Assembly: GCF_010998615.1 (NCBI RefSeq)
Contig: NZ_JAAEAH010000047.1
Location: 1-64,000, forward strand
Length of the DNA stretch: 64,000 bases
Source: Myxococcus sp. CA023
GTDB lineage: Bacteria; Myxococcota; Myxococcia; Myxococcales; Myxococcaceae
Direction of reading: 5' to 3'
Below are positions 37,163 to 47,522 of this stretch, one piece after another. Position numbers and translations under genes: made by a program. Positions within the stretch are counted from its first letter, which is position 1, and every line of letters begins with the position of its first letter. The notes beneath the pieces are model-generated. The model was not told the DNA's origin. It did not search any database and worked only from the letters and a program-made list of their open reading frames with translations.

Positions 37163-37480
37163 ATGGCGTGGCCGACAGTCGCGTCGCCCTACGAGCGGCG
37201 CTCCCTCACCAGTGGACTGCGGGTTCGGGACGAAAGCGGGGCGATGCTGGGCTACGTGGCCCTCATCGGCCGGGAACACCTCTACGCGCGGCGCTGGCCC
37301 TTCAGCCGGCGGTGGACGGAGTTCTCGCTGGCCCGCGTGCGGCATGTCTCCCGGGATTCGGTGTTCCTGGAGGGGCAGATGCCGGGCCGAGTGGTGGCGG
37401 CCGACAAGGGCGCACACGCGGAGATTCCCACGCAGACCCTGCCGCTGGCGGAACTGGACGAGGCGTCCACTCCCGCCTGA
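37163..37480 (+). CDS. Hypothetical cytoplasmic protein
   Basis: A 105-residue protein. The middle (LRVRDESGAMLGYVALIGRE... SLARVRHVSRDSVFLEG) has beta-rich character and could be a PRC-barrel-like or SH3-like fold, but no family is certain. GGAGGTG lies about 7 bases before the ATG. It lies 53 bases upstream of dapD in the same direction and may be co-transcribed. Confidence 0.65.
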   Translation: MAWPTVASPYERRSLTSGLRVRDESGAMLGYVALIGREHLYARRWPFSRRWTEFSLARVRHVSRDSVFLEGQMPGRVVAADKGAHAEIPTQTLPLAELDEASTPA

Positions 37481-37533
37481 GCCCCTCAACCAGGTGCGGC
37501 GCGGCGCGGGGTTTTGTGCTTCAAGGAGGCGCC

Positions 37534-38358
37534 ATGGCCCCCATCGAAGAGTTGTCCCAGAGGGTGTCCGCCGCGTTCGCGGATCGGACGTTGTTGAAGG
37601 ACGCGGCCCACGTGGCCGCCGTGCGCGAGACGCTGGCGCGGCTGGACTCGGGTGAGCTCCGCGTGGCGGAGAAGGGCGTGGACGGCTGGAAGGTGAACGC
37701 CTGGGTGAAGGAGGCCATCCTCCTGTTCTTCGCGGTGTCGGAGATGAAGGTGATGGAGGTGGGCCCCTTCGAGTTCTACGACAAGGTGCCGCTGAAGAAG
37801 GGCCTGGAGGCGGCGGGCGTGCGCGTGGTGCCCCCGGGCACGGTGCGCTACGGCGCCTTCGTGGAGAAGGGCGCGGTGGTGATGCCGGGCTATGTGAACA
37901 TCGGCGCGCGCGTGGGCGCGGGCACCATGGTGGACACGTGGGCCACGGTGGGCAGCTGCGCCCAGGTGGGCAAGCACGTCCACCTGTCCGGCGGCGTGGG
38001 GTTGGGCGGGGTGCTGGAGCCGCCTTCCGCGTCGCCCGTCATCATCGAGGACGGTGCCTTCCTGGGCAGCCGCTCCATCGTCGTGGAGGGCGTGGTGGTG
38101 GAGGAGGAGGCGGTGCTGGGCGCCAACGTGGTGCTCACCGCGTCCACGCCCATCATCGACGTCACTGGCCCCGAGGAGCGCGTCTTCAAGGGCCGCGTCC
38201 CCGCGCGCAGCGTGGTGATTCCTGGCATGCGGGAGAAGCAGTTCCCGGCTGGCAAGTACATGGTGCCGTGCGCGCTCATCATCGGTCAGCGGACGAAGTC
38301 CACCGACCAGAAGACCAGCCTCAATGCGGCGCTGCGCGACTTCGCGGTGGCGGTGTAA
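37534..38358 (+). CDS. dapD: Tetrahydrodipicolinate N-succinyltransferase
   Basis: This 274-residue enzyme transfers succinyl from succinyl-CoA to tetrahydrodipicolinate in the lysine/diaminopimelate pathway. N-terminal helical domain to about residue 95, then left-handed beta-helix hexapeptide repeats (AFVEKGAVVMPGYVNIGARV, GAGTMVDTWATVGSCAQVGK, HVHLSGGVGLGGVLEP), and the C-terminal FKGRVPARSVVIPGMREK. Length is standard. GGAGG precedes the ATG. It supplies peptidoglycan and lysine precursors together with dapE nearby. Confidence 0.95.
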   Translation: MAPIEELSQRVSAAFADRTLLKDAAHVAAVRETLARLDSGELRVAEKGVDGWKVNAWVKEAILLFFAVSEMKVMEVGPFEFYDKVPLKKGLEAAGVRVVPPGTVRYGAFVEKGAVVMPGYVNIGARVGAGTMVDTWATVGSCAQVGKHVHLSGGVGLGGVLEPPSASPVIIEDGAFLGSRSIVVEGVVVEEEAVLGANVVLTASTPIIDVTGPEERVFKGRVPARSVVIPGMREKQFPAGKYMVPCALIIGQRTKSTDQKTSLNAALRDFAVAV

Positions 38359-38416
38359 TGGCTGAAATCCAGCAGCCCGCGCGCGCCGTAGAAGGCGTGT
38401 GACGGCACGGAACGTG

Positions 38417-39049
38417 ATGATGGCGCACCATCTGGACGACATCCTGCCCGAATGGGCACTGGGGCTGCTGGAGGCCCCAGCCCGGGCGTCCGTCGAGCAG
38501 CACCTCGCGGAGTGCGCGCGGTGCCGCGAGGTGGCGGACCGGCTGGTGTCCACGCATGCGGCGCTGGCGTCGCTGGTGGTGCCGCCGCCCGCAGTGCTGG
38601 CGCGGTTGATGGACCAGATGGAGGGGCCGGAGCGGCTTGCCCGCTTCGCGGACCGGGTGGCGGCCTTCTTCGACCTTTCGCGCGAGCGAGCGCTGGCGTT
38701 GCTGGACGCGGTGAGCGACCCGGCGGCGTGGATGCCCGGACCGGTGGAGGGCTCGGAGCTGATGCCGGTGGAGACGGGCCCCGCGCGCGAAGGGACGATG
38801 GCCGCCATCCTCCGGCTCCACCCGGGGGTGCGCTACCCCCGGCACACACACCACGGCCGCGAGTGGAACCTGGTGCTGGAGGGTGGCTTCCGCGAGGATG
38901 ATGGGCACGAGGTCTGGCCCGGCGAGGAACTGGAGATGACGGACGGCAGCGCGCATGGCTTCACGGCGCTGACGGAAGGGCCGGCGTGTTTGTGTGCCTC
39001 CGTCCTGGAGGGCGTGACGAGCTTCGAGGAAGCGTTCGCGGACGGCTGA
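38417..39049 (+). CDS. ChrR-like anti-sigma factor with cupin domain
   Basis: About 210 residues. N-terminal zinc anti-sigma domain (HHLDDILPEWALGLLEAPAR, then HxxxCxxC as HLAECARC); C-terminal cupin (RYPRHTHHGREWNLVLEGGF, VWPGEELEMTDGSAHGF) with possible metal His residues. In ChrR this couple holds an ECF sigma factor and releases it on singlet oxygen. No ECF sigma gene is adjacent; it sits between dapD and dapE, so its partner is elsewhere. ATG 38417 is a guess, as GTG 38399 and others are possible. Confidence 0.8.
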   Translation: MMAHHLDDILPEWALGLLEAPARASVEQHLAECARCREVADRLVSTHAALASLVVPPPAVLARLMDQMEGPERLARFADRVAAFFDLSRERALALLDAVSDPAAWMPGPVEGSELMPVETGPAREGTMAAILRLHPGVRYPRHTHHGREWNLVLEGGFREDDGHEVWPGEELEMTDGSAHGFTALTEGPACLCASVLEGVTSFEEAFADG

Positions 39050-39074
39050 CGCCCGGCGCTATGGTGGGAGGCGT

Positions 39075-40163
39075 ATGGCTTCCATCGACCTCGCTACGCG
39101 GCTGGCTCGTACCACGCTCGAGCTGTGCCGCATCCCCAGTCCCATCACCCAGGAAGGGCCCATCGCCGACCATGTGGAGCGCTGGGCGCTCCAGCACTTC
39201 CCGCGGGAAGAGGTGTTCCGGGTCGGCCACACGCTGCTGCTCGGCAAGCTGGAGGATGCGCGCCCCACGGTGGCCCTCATCGGTCACCTGGACACGGTGC
39301 CCGCGCACCCCAGCGACGCGGGCCGCGAGGCGCGCATCGAGGGCGAGCGCGTCTTCGGGCTGGGCGCCTCGGACATGAAGGGCGGGCTCGCGGTGATGAT
39401 GGCGCTCGCGGAGGATTTGCGCCGCGACACGCTGCCCGTGAATCTGGCCTTCCTCTTCTACGAGCGCGAGGAGGGCGCCTACGCCGAAAGCGGCCTCATC
39501 CCGTTGTACGAGAAGCGGCCGGACCTGGCGAAGGTGCGGTTCGGCATCGCCATGGAGCCCACCGACAGCGTGGTGCAGGTGGGCTGCGTCGGCTCCATGC
39601 AGGTCACCGTGCGCTTCACCGGGCGCAGCGCGCACTCCGCTCGGCCGTGGCAGGGGGAGAACGCCATCCACAAGGCGGGGCCGTTCCTCGCGGAGTTGCT
39701 CGGGCGTCAGCGCGTGGAGGTCAACGTCGCCGGCTTCCCGTTCTACGAGGTCATCAACGCCACGCTCGCCAAGGGTGGCCGCGCGCGCAACGTCATCCCG
39801 GAGGCCTTCGAGCTGAACCTCAACTACCGCTTCGCGCCGGGCAAGAGCATCGAACAGGCGAAGGCGGACGTGCACGCGCTCGTCGCCGGGCGGGCCGAGG
39901 TGGAGTTCACCGATGCATCGCCCAGCGGCCCGGTGGTGGCGGGCAACCCGCTGTTCCAGAAGCTGATGGCGCTCACCGGCCTGCCCGCGGCCTCCAAGCA
40001 GGCCTGGACGGACGTGGCGCGCTTCGGCGAGTGGGGCGTGGATGCCATCAACTTCGGGCCCGGTGAGACGGCCCAGGCGCATCAGGCCAACGAGAGCGCG
40101 CCCATTCCGCCGCTCGCGGACGCGTACGAGAAGCTCGCGGCCTTCCTCACGGGCGCGAGCTGA
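39075..40163 (+). CDS. dapE: Succinyl-diaminopimelate desuccinylase
   Basis: This 362-residue di-zinc M20 peptidase-family enzyme removes succinate from N-succinyl-diaminopimelate. Zinc and catalytic residues: GHLDTVPAHP (His, Asp), LGASDMKGG (Asp bridging), YEREEGAYAESG (catalytic Glu and zinc Glu), AMEPTD and a late His in TAQAHQANE. The inserted dimerisation domain includes AHSARPWQGENAIHKAG. Length matches DapE. Start ATG 39075. It follows the ChrR-like gene by 25 bases. Confidence 0.93.
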   Translation: MASIDLATRLARTTLELCRIPSPITQEGPIADHVERWALQHFPREEVFRVGHTLLLGKLEDARPTVALIGHLDTVPAHPSDAGREARIEGERVFGLGASDMKGGLAVMMALAEDLRRDTLPVNLAFLFYEREEGAYAESGLIPLYEKRPDLAKVRFGIAMEPTDSVVQVGCVGSMQVTVRFTGRSAHSARPWQGENAIHKAGPFLAELLGRQRVEVNVAGFPFYEVINATLAKGGRARNVIPEAFELNLNYRFAPGKSIEQAKADVHALVAGRAEVEFTDASPSGPVVAGNPLFQKLMALTGLPAASKQAWTDVARFGEWGVDAINFGPGETAQAHQANESAPIPPLADAYEKLAAFLTGAS

Positions 40164-40328
40164 CGAGGGCTCGTCGCGGGACATGCCCTCCAGGGCATGA
40201 GGCGCGCGAGGTGCACGTCATTCGTCCGCTGTCGTTCATCTGCGTGCCTTCACCGCACACGCCCTGGCGTGCATGGGCGTACCCTGTCCATGCATCGCCT
40301 GCAGTCTTCCCCAACCGGAGCCGACTGA

Positions 40329-40721
40329 ATGACGAACGAGTCCGTCAATCCACAGCTGACCGACGATGTCTCTCCCTCCCCGGCGGAGGCGGGCCTTCCG
40401 CCCACGCCGCGGCGCCGCACCGCCACGAAGCGCAAGAGCGCTTCACGTGCGGGCAGCACGCGGAAGTCCGCGCGCAAGGCCACCACCAAGCGCGGGACTC
40501 CGCGCGCGAAGAAGACGGCGGCGCGCGGGAAGACGGCCACCCGCAAGTCCGCCACGCGCAAGTCCGCCACCGGCCGCGGCGCGCGCAAGGCCACCACGCG
40601 GAAGACGGGGACGGCGGGGCGCACCGCCCGCAAGACGGGGACGCGCGGCACCGCGACGAAGCGGACCACCACACGCGGTGGCGCCCGGAAGTCGCCGGCT
40701 CGGCGCACCACGCGCCGCTGA
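40329..40721 (+). CDS. Histone H1-like basic DNA-binding protein
   Basis: A 130-residue protein. After an acidic, Pro-rich first 35 residues it is almost entirely Lys, Arg, Thr, Ala, Gly and Ser (repeats like RKSATRKSA, RKATTRKTG, TARKTG), a pattern found in histone H1-like proteins that compact DNA. No globular domain. Modest ribosome site (GGAG, 9 bases away). Its own promoter probably lies in the 165-base gap after dapE. A strong hairpin follows. Confidence 0.75.
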   Translation: MTNESVNPQLTDDVSPSPAEAGLPPTPRRRTATKRKSASRAGSTRKSARKATTKRGTPRAKKTAARGKTATRKSATRKSATGRGARKATTRKTGTAGRTARKTGTRGTATKRTTTRGGARKSPARRTTRR

Positions 40722-40746
40722 GGCAATGACGCGGACACGCACTTCG

Positions 40747-40775
40747 GGGCCATGGGGGCTGGACTCCCATGGCCC
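40747..40775. terminator. Bidirectional terminator
   Basis: Perfect arms GGGCCATGGG/CCCATGGCCC with a 9-base loop lie between the histone-like gene (plus) and the convergent propeller lipoprotein gene (minus). The plus-strand side continues TTGGCGTTTTC. Confidence 0.75.
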
Positions 40776-40795
40776 TTGGCGTTTTCAGGCGCCGC

Positions 40796-42340
40796 TCAGC
40801 GCTTCATCCGCAGCAGGAAGACATCGCCGCGCGCGGAGCTCTGGCGTCCGGTGCCGAAGTCGGTCTCCCGGTCCGTGTGGCCGAAGAGGATGACATCCCC
40901 GTCGGGCAGCACGCCCATGGAGGGAATGGCTTCCAGGCCATACAGCTCGCCTCTCGGCTGGGGCGGGTCCGACAGGAACATCGTCGTGAGAAGTGACGTG
41001 CCCGCCGCGTCGTAGCGCAGGGCCACGGGCTGCGCCGAGCCCATGCCGTCCTTACCCGCCACGCCGTTCTCGATGCGGTTGAAGGTGAAGCCCGCCACCA
41101 TCAGCTCTCCGGAGGGCGCCAGCGCGAGTGCGTCCACCTGGAGCCCGTCCCCCAGGCCCTTGGCCCATGTCTCCTGTCCGTCCGCCTTGGCGGAGACGAG
41201 GAAGGGGGTTTCCCGGAACGAATGCCCCGGCACCTGCATGTCGCCCCAGCGCACGGTGCCCATGAAGGGGCCCGCGGCCACCACGGTGCCCTCGCCATCC
41301 AGCGCCACGTCGCGCATGGTGCCGCTCGCCTGACTCAAGGCCTTGGTCCAGGTCAACGCACCCTGCCGGTAGAACGCGACGAAGGGACTGCCGCCCTCGG
41401 CGGCGCTCACCTGCTGGCTGCCGAAGCGCACCGCGCCCTCATAGTGGCCGCCCACCGCCATGCGCCCGGCGCCATCCACCGCCAGCGTCGTGAGCGCCAC
41501 GCGCCCGCCCCCCTGAGGCTGGCCCACGGACAGGGTGGATTCGGCCAGACCTTCGCGCGAGAACATCACCACCACCGCGCCAGCGCCGGTGACGCCGTTG
41601 CCGAAGTCCGCACCGCCCGGCGCGTTGAAAGCCACCAGCGTCCGTCCCTGGGCGTCCACCGCCAGGTCCGCCACCGCGAGCCCGGTACCCAGGGGCGTTT
41701 TCGTCCACAGGACGTTGCCGTCCGCGTCCATCCGGACCACGAAGGTGCCGTCCCCCAGCTTGTGGCTGAGGAGGTCCAGGACGCCTTCCTTGGTGCCGGC
41801 GATGACGATGCCGCCCGCCGGGTCCGCGGCGATGCGGCCCCGGACGAACGCGCGCAGCTCCAGTGGCACCTCCGGGGCCCTGATGTCGAAGGCCTTCTGC
41901 CAGCGCGTCTCGCCCGTGGGCGCGCGCCGCGTCAGCACCAGCTTCGCCCTGTTATCCGTGGGCTGAAGGCTGTCCAGGTCATCGATGTCGTGAAGCGACA
42001 GCGTGAGGACGTCGCCGCTGGCGTCCACCGCCGCGCCCAGCGCCAGGTCGTCCTGGGGCGTGCCTTCGCGCTGCATCCACAGCGTGCTGCCCGGCACCGC
42101 CGGTGGCGGGGGTGGACGGGGTGGTGGTGGTGGCACGCCGGGTGGCCTCTCTTCCGGAGGAATCTCCGGATTGGGGGCCCCCTCGGGGGGCGCGACGCAG
42201 TCCCCCATGGGGTCCTCCGTACAGTCCTCCTCGCCGGGAGGCTCGCTCGTGCTTCCACCACCACAGCCCAACAACATCCCCGCCCCACCCAGAACCGCCG
42301 CACTCACGACGGTCCGGACCCATCGCCACGCTGGATGCAT
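40796..42340 (-). CDS. Beta-propeller lipoprotein of unknown function
   Basis: A 514-residue surface lipoprotein: signal with lipobox LLGC (near residue 25), then an acidic/Pro-rich linker (GVPPPPPRPPPPPA) and repeating strands such as DVLTLSLHDIDD, GGIVIAGTKEG, NVLWTKTPLG, RMAVGGHYEG, LMVAGFTFNR spaced about 50 residues, with DGxGxxxxAG motifs typical of SBBP/delta-60-like propeller repeats. Myxobacteria carry many such proteins. ATG 42340 follows GGGGGA. Confidence 0.72.
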   Translation of the reverse strand: MHPAWRWVRTVVSAAVLGGAGMLLGCGGGSTSEPPGEEDCTEDPMGDCVAPPEGAPNPEIPPEERPPGVPPPPPRPPPPPAVPGSTLWMQREGTPQDDLALGAAVDASGDVLTLSLHDIDDLDSLQPTDNRAKLVLTRRAPTGETRWQKAFDIRAPEVPLELRAFVRGRIAADPAGGIVIAGTKEGVLDLLSHKLGDGTFVVRMDADGNVLWTKTPLGTGLAVADLAVDAQGRTLVAFNAPGGADFGNGVTGAGAVVVMFSREGLAESTLSVGQPQGGGRVALTTLAVDGAGRMAVGGHYEGAVRFGSQQVSAAEGGSPFVAFYRQGALTWTKALSQASGTMRDVALDGEGTVVAAGPFMGTVRWGDMQVPGHSFRETPFLVSAKADGQETWAKGLGDGLQVDALALAPSGELMVAGFTFNRIENGVAGKDGMGSAQPVALRYDAAGTSLLTTMFLSDPPQPRGELYGLEAIPSMGVLPDGDVILFGHTDRETDFGTGRQSSARGDVFLLRMKR

Positions 42341-42474
42341 GCAGTCCCCCCGCTCCGCCCAGGGGAGGGTCGGCATGCGTGTCTGTGTCAGCAACACCCA
42401 CTGGGGCGTCTGCCTGCCCGATCGCCCGGATGCGCGCGGCGGCCTCGCTGACCGTGGGAAATGTCACCCCGAAG

Positions 42475-42514
42475 GTGGCACCCCCGTTTCCCCATCAGGG
42501 GTCTGGGGTGCCAC
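42475..42514 (-). terminator. Strong terminator of the outer-membrane barrel gene
   Basis: Perfect 10-bp arms GTGGCACCCC/GGGGTGCCAC enclose a second stem CCCC-ATCA-GGGG. It begins 21 bases beyond the stop codon of the minus-strand barrel gene. There is no T-run. Confidence 0.7.
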
Positions 42515-42535
42515 GGCCGTGGCGCCTGGGGTGCC

Positions 42536-43810
42536 TCAGCGCCAGAAGCCCACGGACAGACCCACGTTGGTGTAGCGGCGCGCCAGGTCGAAGGAGGCCG
42601 TCACGGACCAGTCCTCCCAGTAGCGGAAGACGAACACCTCGAAGCCGCCGGTGACGTGGGGGCGCGCGGGGCGCTTGTCGAAGGGGGAGGGCTCCGCGTA
42701 CGCGCCGGCCCGCAGCCGAATCATGCCCGGCACCGTGTCATGCTCCACGCCGATGCGCGGCGCGAAGGAGGTGCCCTTGCCCACCGTGGCCTCGTCCGCC
42801 GTGGACGCGAAGGTGCGCGCGGGCACCGCGTTGTCCACGCTGGAGATGAGGTCCACCTGGGCGCTGATGAGCCAGCGGCCAGCGGGCGCGTCCAGGGGCT
42901 CGGCTTCTGGCACCGGCAGCGCGTCTCCCTCCACGAGGAGCTGCCGCCGCGCCGCGGGGGACAGCCGGTTGTAGCGCTCCGCGCCTTCGCCCAGCCGCCA
43001 GCTGGCGCCCACCGACAGCACGGCGGGGGACACCACCGCGCCGAAGAGGGTGCGCCCCGCCAGCTCCGGGGCCTGGTTCGCCTCGCGCCGCCAGTCTCCC
43101 ACCACTTCCGGCCGCACCGTCACGCCCATGCGCCAGGCGCGCCCATGCGGCCGGTACAGGATGTCCACCGCCACGCCCGTGTCGCCGTAGCGCAGGTCCG
43201 TGCCTCCGGAGTCCAGCCGGAAGGAGGCCTGCGCCGCGTAGATGCCCAGCGCGAGGATGAAGTCGTCCTGGCCAAAGGACATGGCCCCCGCCAGCACCGA
43301 CTGCGTGAGCGACACGCGGATGCGCTCACCTGGCCCCGCGCACGCGGTCGTGGCGCAGTAGGACACCACGCTGTTGCGCATCGCGAAGCCGATGCCGAAG
43401 CGCTTGTACTGGAGCAGCAGGCCGCCCAGCAGCTGCCGGCTGTCGTGGGACTCGTCGGGCTGCCCGTCGTTGTCCACGTCCCGCTTGCGCGAGCCGGTGA
43501 AGGGCAGGTCCAACCAGGACAGGGTGACGCCCAAATCCCAGTCCTTCTCCAAGGCCGGACCCCGGTGCGCCAGCGAGGCCAGGTTGCTGGGCAGCCCCGC
43601 GGCGCCCTCGGCGATGCCCACGTACGCGCCGCCCATCGCCACCATGCGCGCGGAGCCCAGCAGCGCGCCGGGGTTGAGGTACAGCCGCTCCGGGCGAGGC
43701 TCCAGCGGCGGGGGCGTCTCCTGCGCCCAAGCCGCTGATGTGGCGCCCAGCACCAGCGCGCACCCGAACGCTTTCCACCCCCCGCCACCGCGTCCTGCCG
43801 GACGCGCCAC
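42536..43810 (-). CDS. Probable outer-membrane beta-barrel protein
   Basis: A 424-residue protein with a signal peptide (GCALVLGATSAAWA-QE). The mature part begins with RLYLNPGALLGSARMVAMGG and AEGAAGLPSNLASLA, features of the FadL/PorV-like outer-membrane barrel families. Alternating amphipathic strands (LGVTLSWLDLPF, FGIGFAMRNSVVS, ILALGIYAAQASFRL, RAWRMGVTVRPEVVG) run to a C-terminal aromatic-ended strand (NVGLSVGFWR). Possibly transports hydrophobic compounds. GTG start at 43810 gives the signal peptide. It follows the PCD gene with a 14-base gap and likely shares its transcript. Confidence 0.7.
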   Translation of the reverse strand: MARPAGRGGGGWKAFGCALVLGATSAAWAQETPPPLEPRPERLYLNPGALLGSARMVAMGGAYVGIAEGAAGLPSNLASLAHRGPALEKDWDLGVTLSWLDLPFTGSRKRDVDNDGQPDESHDSRQLLGGLLLQYKRFGIGFAMRNSVVSYCATTACAGPGERIRVSLTQSVLAGAMSFGQDDFILALGIYAAQASFRLDSGGTDLRYGDTGVAVDILYRPHGRAWRMGVTVRPEVVGDWRREANQAPELAGRTLFGAVVSPAVLSVGASWRLGEGAERYNRLSPAARRQLLVEGDALPVPEAEPLDAPAGRWLISAQVDLISSVDNAVPARTFASTADEATVGKGTSFAPRIGVEHDTVPGMIRLRAGAYAEPSPFDKRPARPHVTGGFEVFVFRYWEDWSVTASFDLARRYTNVGLSVGFWR

Positions 43811-43824
43811 CGACCTGGAAGGAC

Positions 43825-44136
43825 TCACCGCGCGCGCGTGGCCTCCGTGAAGAGACGGTCCGCCTCGGCGGCCAGCGCGGTGTCGCGGGCGGTGAGGCCC
43901 CCGGCGTCGTGGGTGACGAGCGCCAGCGTCACCTTGCGCCAGCGGATGTCGATGTCCGGGTGGTGGTCCGCCTTCTCCGCCGCCTGCGCCACCTGCTCCA
44001 CGAAGGCGATGCCGGCGAGGAAGGTGGGGGCCTCGAAGGTGCGGCGAATCATCCCGCCCTCGTGCTTCCACTCGGTGTGCTGCGAGAGGAAGGACTGGAG
44101 CGCCTCGGGTGCGAGCAGCGTGGGTTTGGAAGCCAT
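43825..44136 (-). CDS. Pterin-4a-carbinolamine dehydratase
   Basis: This 103-residue enzyme dehydrates 4a-hydroxytetrahydropterin to recycle the pterin cofactor of aromatic amino-acid hydroxylases. The core motif is visible as EKADHHPDIDIRWRKVTLAL, including the active-site HHP and a downstream THDAGGLTARDTALA. Length is standard (about 100). No hydroxylase gene is near. ATG 44136 (MASKP) chosen over an upstream ATG (44193) that has no similarity. Confidence 0.93.
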   Translation of the reverse strand: MASKPTLLAPEALQSFLSQHTEWKHEGGMIRRTFEAPTFLAGIAFVEQVAQAAEKADHHPDIDIRWRKVTLALVTHDAGGLTARDTALAAEADRLFTEATRAR

Positions 44137-44189
44137 GGCTGCCTTTCTACCCGCTCCCAGGCTTGAGGGAAGACACCCGCCGTCCATCG

Positions 44190-45547
44190 TCATGGGGTGG
44201 ACGGCCGCGCGTACACTTTCACGCCGTACAGAATGTTCCAGTGCTCCAGGTGGAAGTAGCGCCCACCGACGAAGGGAGGCTGGCGCCCGTCAGGAGACGG
44301 CAGCAGCTCCAGGGCGATGGTGCCCGTCTCCGCGCGCCAGCGGGGCACGGCGTAGGGCCTCGAGGAACCCATGGCCGGCGACACCACGGGGACTCCGAAG
44401 CCCGTCGTCCGCAGACGCCCGGCGCCCTGCAACTGGAAGGAGGAGGTCATCTCCAGGACGCCGTCCAGGCGCAGGCGGCCGCTCGCCGCCGAGTACCGGA
44501 GCAGCTCCAGGTTCTGCGTGCCGGGGGCGGCGCGCACCCACAGCACGCCCTCCTCGTGGCCCACGGGCAGTCCGGGGACGCTGTGGCAGGGCTCGTCGGG
44601 GACGGGCTGCGGCGCGCCCGCGGTGTCGAGCTGGTAGGGGCAGGCCTCGATGGCCATGGTGGCGGGCGCTGGCGCCTCGGCGATGCGGACCACCAGAAGC
44701 CGCTCGCCCGCGCGCATCAGCAGCGAGGGGATGTCATCGCTGAACGTGGCCAGCCGCGAGGGGGGAACGGGGGTGGAGCCCGTGGCGCGCAGCCCCTCCT
44801 CCTCCGAGAAGGCGTAGCGGTGCAGATGCGTTTCATCCAGCAGCAGCAACTCACTCGCGGTGGCGAGCCGCGCATGGGGCGGCGCCTCGGCGGGCGCGCC
44901 GGTGGCGGGGAAGGGCGCATCGGCGGAGGTCGCGAGGGGCCCGCTTCCCGGGTCGACATAGCGGCGCACCCGGGCGGCCTCCGTCACCCACACCACGTCG
45001 CCGGCCACGACGGCGGGGGCGAAGTAGTCGCCCAGGGGCTGGGGCTCCTGGTCCGGCGTGCGCAGTGCCTGGCTGCCGCACAGCCACGTTCCCGACGACG
45101 TCCGGTCCACGCCAAGGCACTCCACCACGGTGGACAAGTCCGCCAGGGGCGCCTGGGCGCTGTGGTCCTCCACCACGTAGAGGGAGGACTGGCGGACGCT
45201 GCCCACCGGAGAGAAGGAGACGACGAGGTGGTGGCGCCCCGTCTGCTCCGGCGTGAACCGCACGATGGCGGACGTCCCATGCACCCCTAGCTCCGCGGTG
45301 GCGGGGACCACGCGGTTCTGCGGGTCCCTCACCTCCACGGAGACGGACTGCGCCCGGTCTTCCTGCGAGGAGCCACACCTGCTGAAGACGCCGTGGACGG
45401 TGAGCGCCTGCGGCTGGCCCACGCCGACCATCGCGCCGTCGAAGAGAGGGGATGGCGCGTGCTCCTCGCAAGGGCCCATGGGGCACCCCACCCCCGTGCC
45501 CACCGCCAGCAGCACCGTCAGCAGCCGAAGGACCTGGGGTGCCTGTC

Positions 45548-45551
<4 letters not shown>
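44190..45551 (-). CDS. Hypothetical lipoprotein translationally coupled to glycerol kinase
   Basis: A 453-residue predicted lipoprotein (signal VRQAPQVLRLLTVLLAVGTG, lipobox GVGC with Cys23). The mature part contains an Ig-like N-terminal region (VFSRCGSSQEDRAQSVSVEV... GRHHLVVSFSPVG) followed by propeller-like repeats (VVWVTEAARVRRYVDPG, ELLLLDETHLHRYAF). No family recognised. The GTG start overlaps the glpK stop (GTGA), so translation is coupled to glpK. Confidence 0.65.
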
Positions 45552-47038
<1,487 letters not shown>

Positions 47039-47130
47039 GGGGTGTGCCCTCCCTATGGTGGATGCCAGCGGGGAGGGACCCTACTCCAGTCGAGGGGCCG
47101 GGCAGGCGAGCTTCCTGCCCGGCGGCGCGG

Positions 47131-47355
47131 CTAGTAGCCGTAGGGGCGCCGGTTTCCGAGCACCTTCCGGAGGCCGAACGCGGCCAGCCCGCCCAGGGCG
47201 ATGCGGCCCAGCGAGCTGCCGAACACGCCGCTCGAGGCCGCCCGGCCGCGGCCGTAACCGCCGAGGCCCCGGCGTCCATACCTGCTCCGGCCACGGTTCC
47301 ATCCACCGAAGCCCGAGCTGCGACGATTCCCCAAGATGTTGTCCAGTAGCGACAT
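47131..47355 (-). CDS. Small Gly/Arg-rich protein
   Basis: A 74-residue protein rich in Gly, Arg, Ser and Tyr (SSGFGGWNRGRSRYGRRGLG, GRIALGGLAAFGLRKVLGNR), repeating GNRR at both ends. One weak hydrophobic stretch (RIALGGLAAFGL). It begins MSLLDNILG and has GGAGC upstream. No family. It may bind nucleic acid or associate with the membrane; unknown. Confidence 0.55.
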   Translation of the reverse strand: MSLLDNILGNRRSSGFGGWNRGRSRYGRRGLGGYGRGRAASSGVFGSSLGRIALGGLAAFGLRKVLGNRRPYGY

Positions 47356-47475
47356 GGTGGCTCCTCTGTTCGTCGATGCGTTGAGAGCCCACGCCGGGGC
47401 GGAGATGCCCCGCGGGCGCGGAGTGCCCTCAAGTTGACGCTTCCCTCCGCCGGGGGCAGCCCTGGCCGAAGGAAG

Positions 47476-47508
47476 TGCCTCCCGCGCCCCTGGCAGGCAC
47501 GGGAGGCA
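47476..47508 (-). terminator. Terminator-like hairpin after the propeller lipoprotein gene
   Basis: Perfect 9-bp arms TGCCTCCCG/CGGGAGGCA with a 15-base loop lie 14 bases beyond the stop of the minus-strand gene that ends at 47523. Confidence 0.6.
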
Positions 47509-47522
47509 GCCAGGCGGTTTAC

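Noticed and set aside
40443-40753. Minus-strand frames opposite the histone-like gene
   Set aside because: They mirror the repeat codons of the plus-strand gene and run into the terminator; no start signal.
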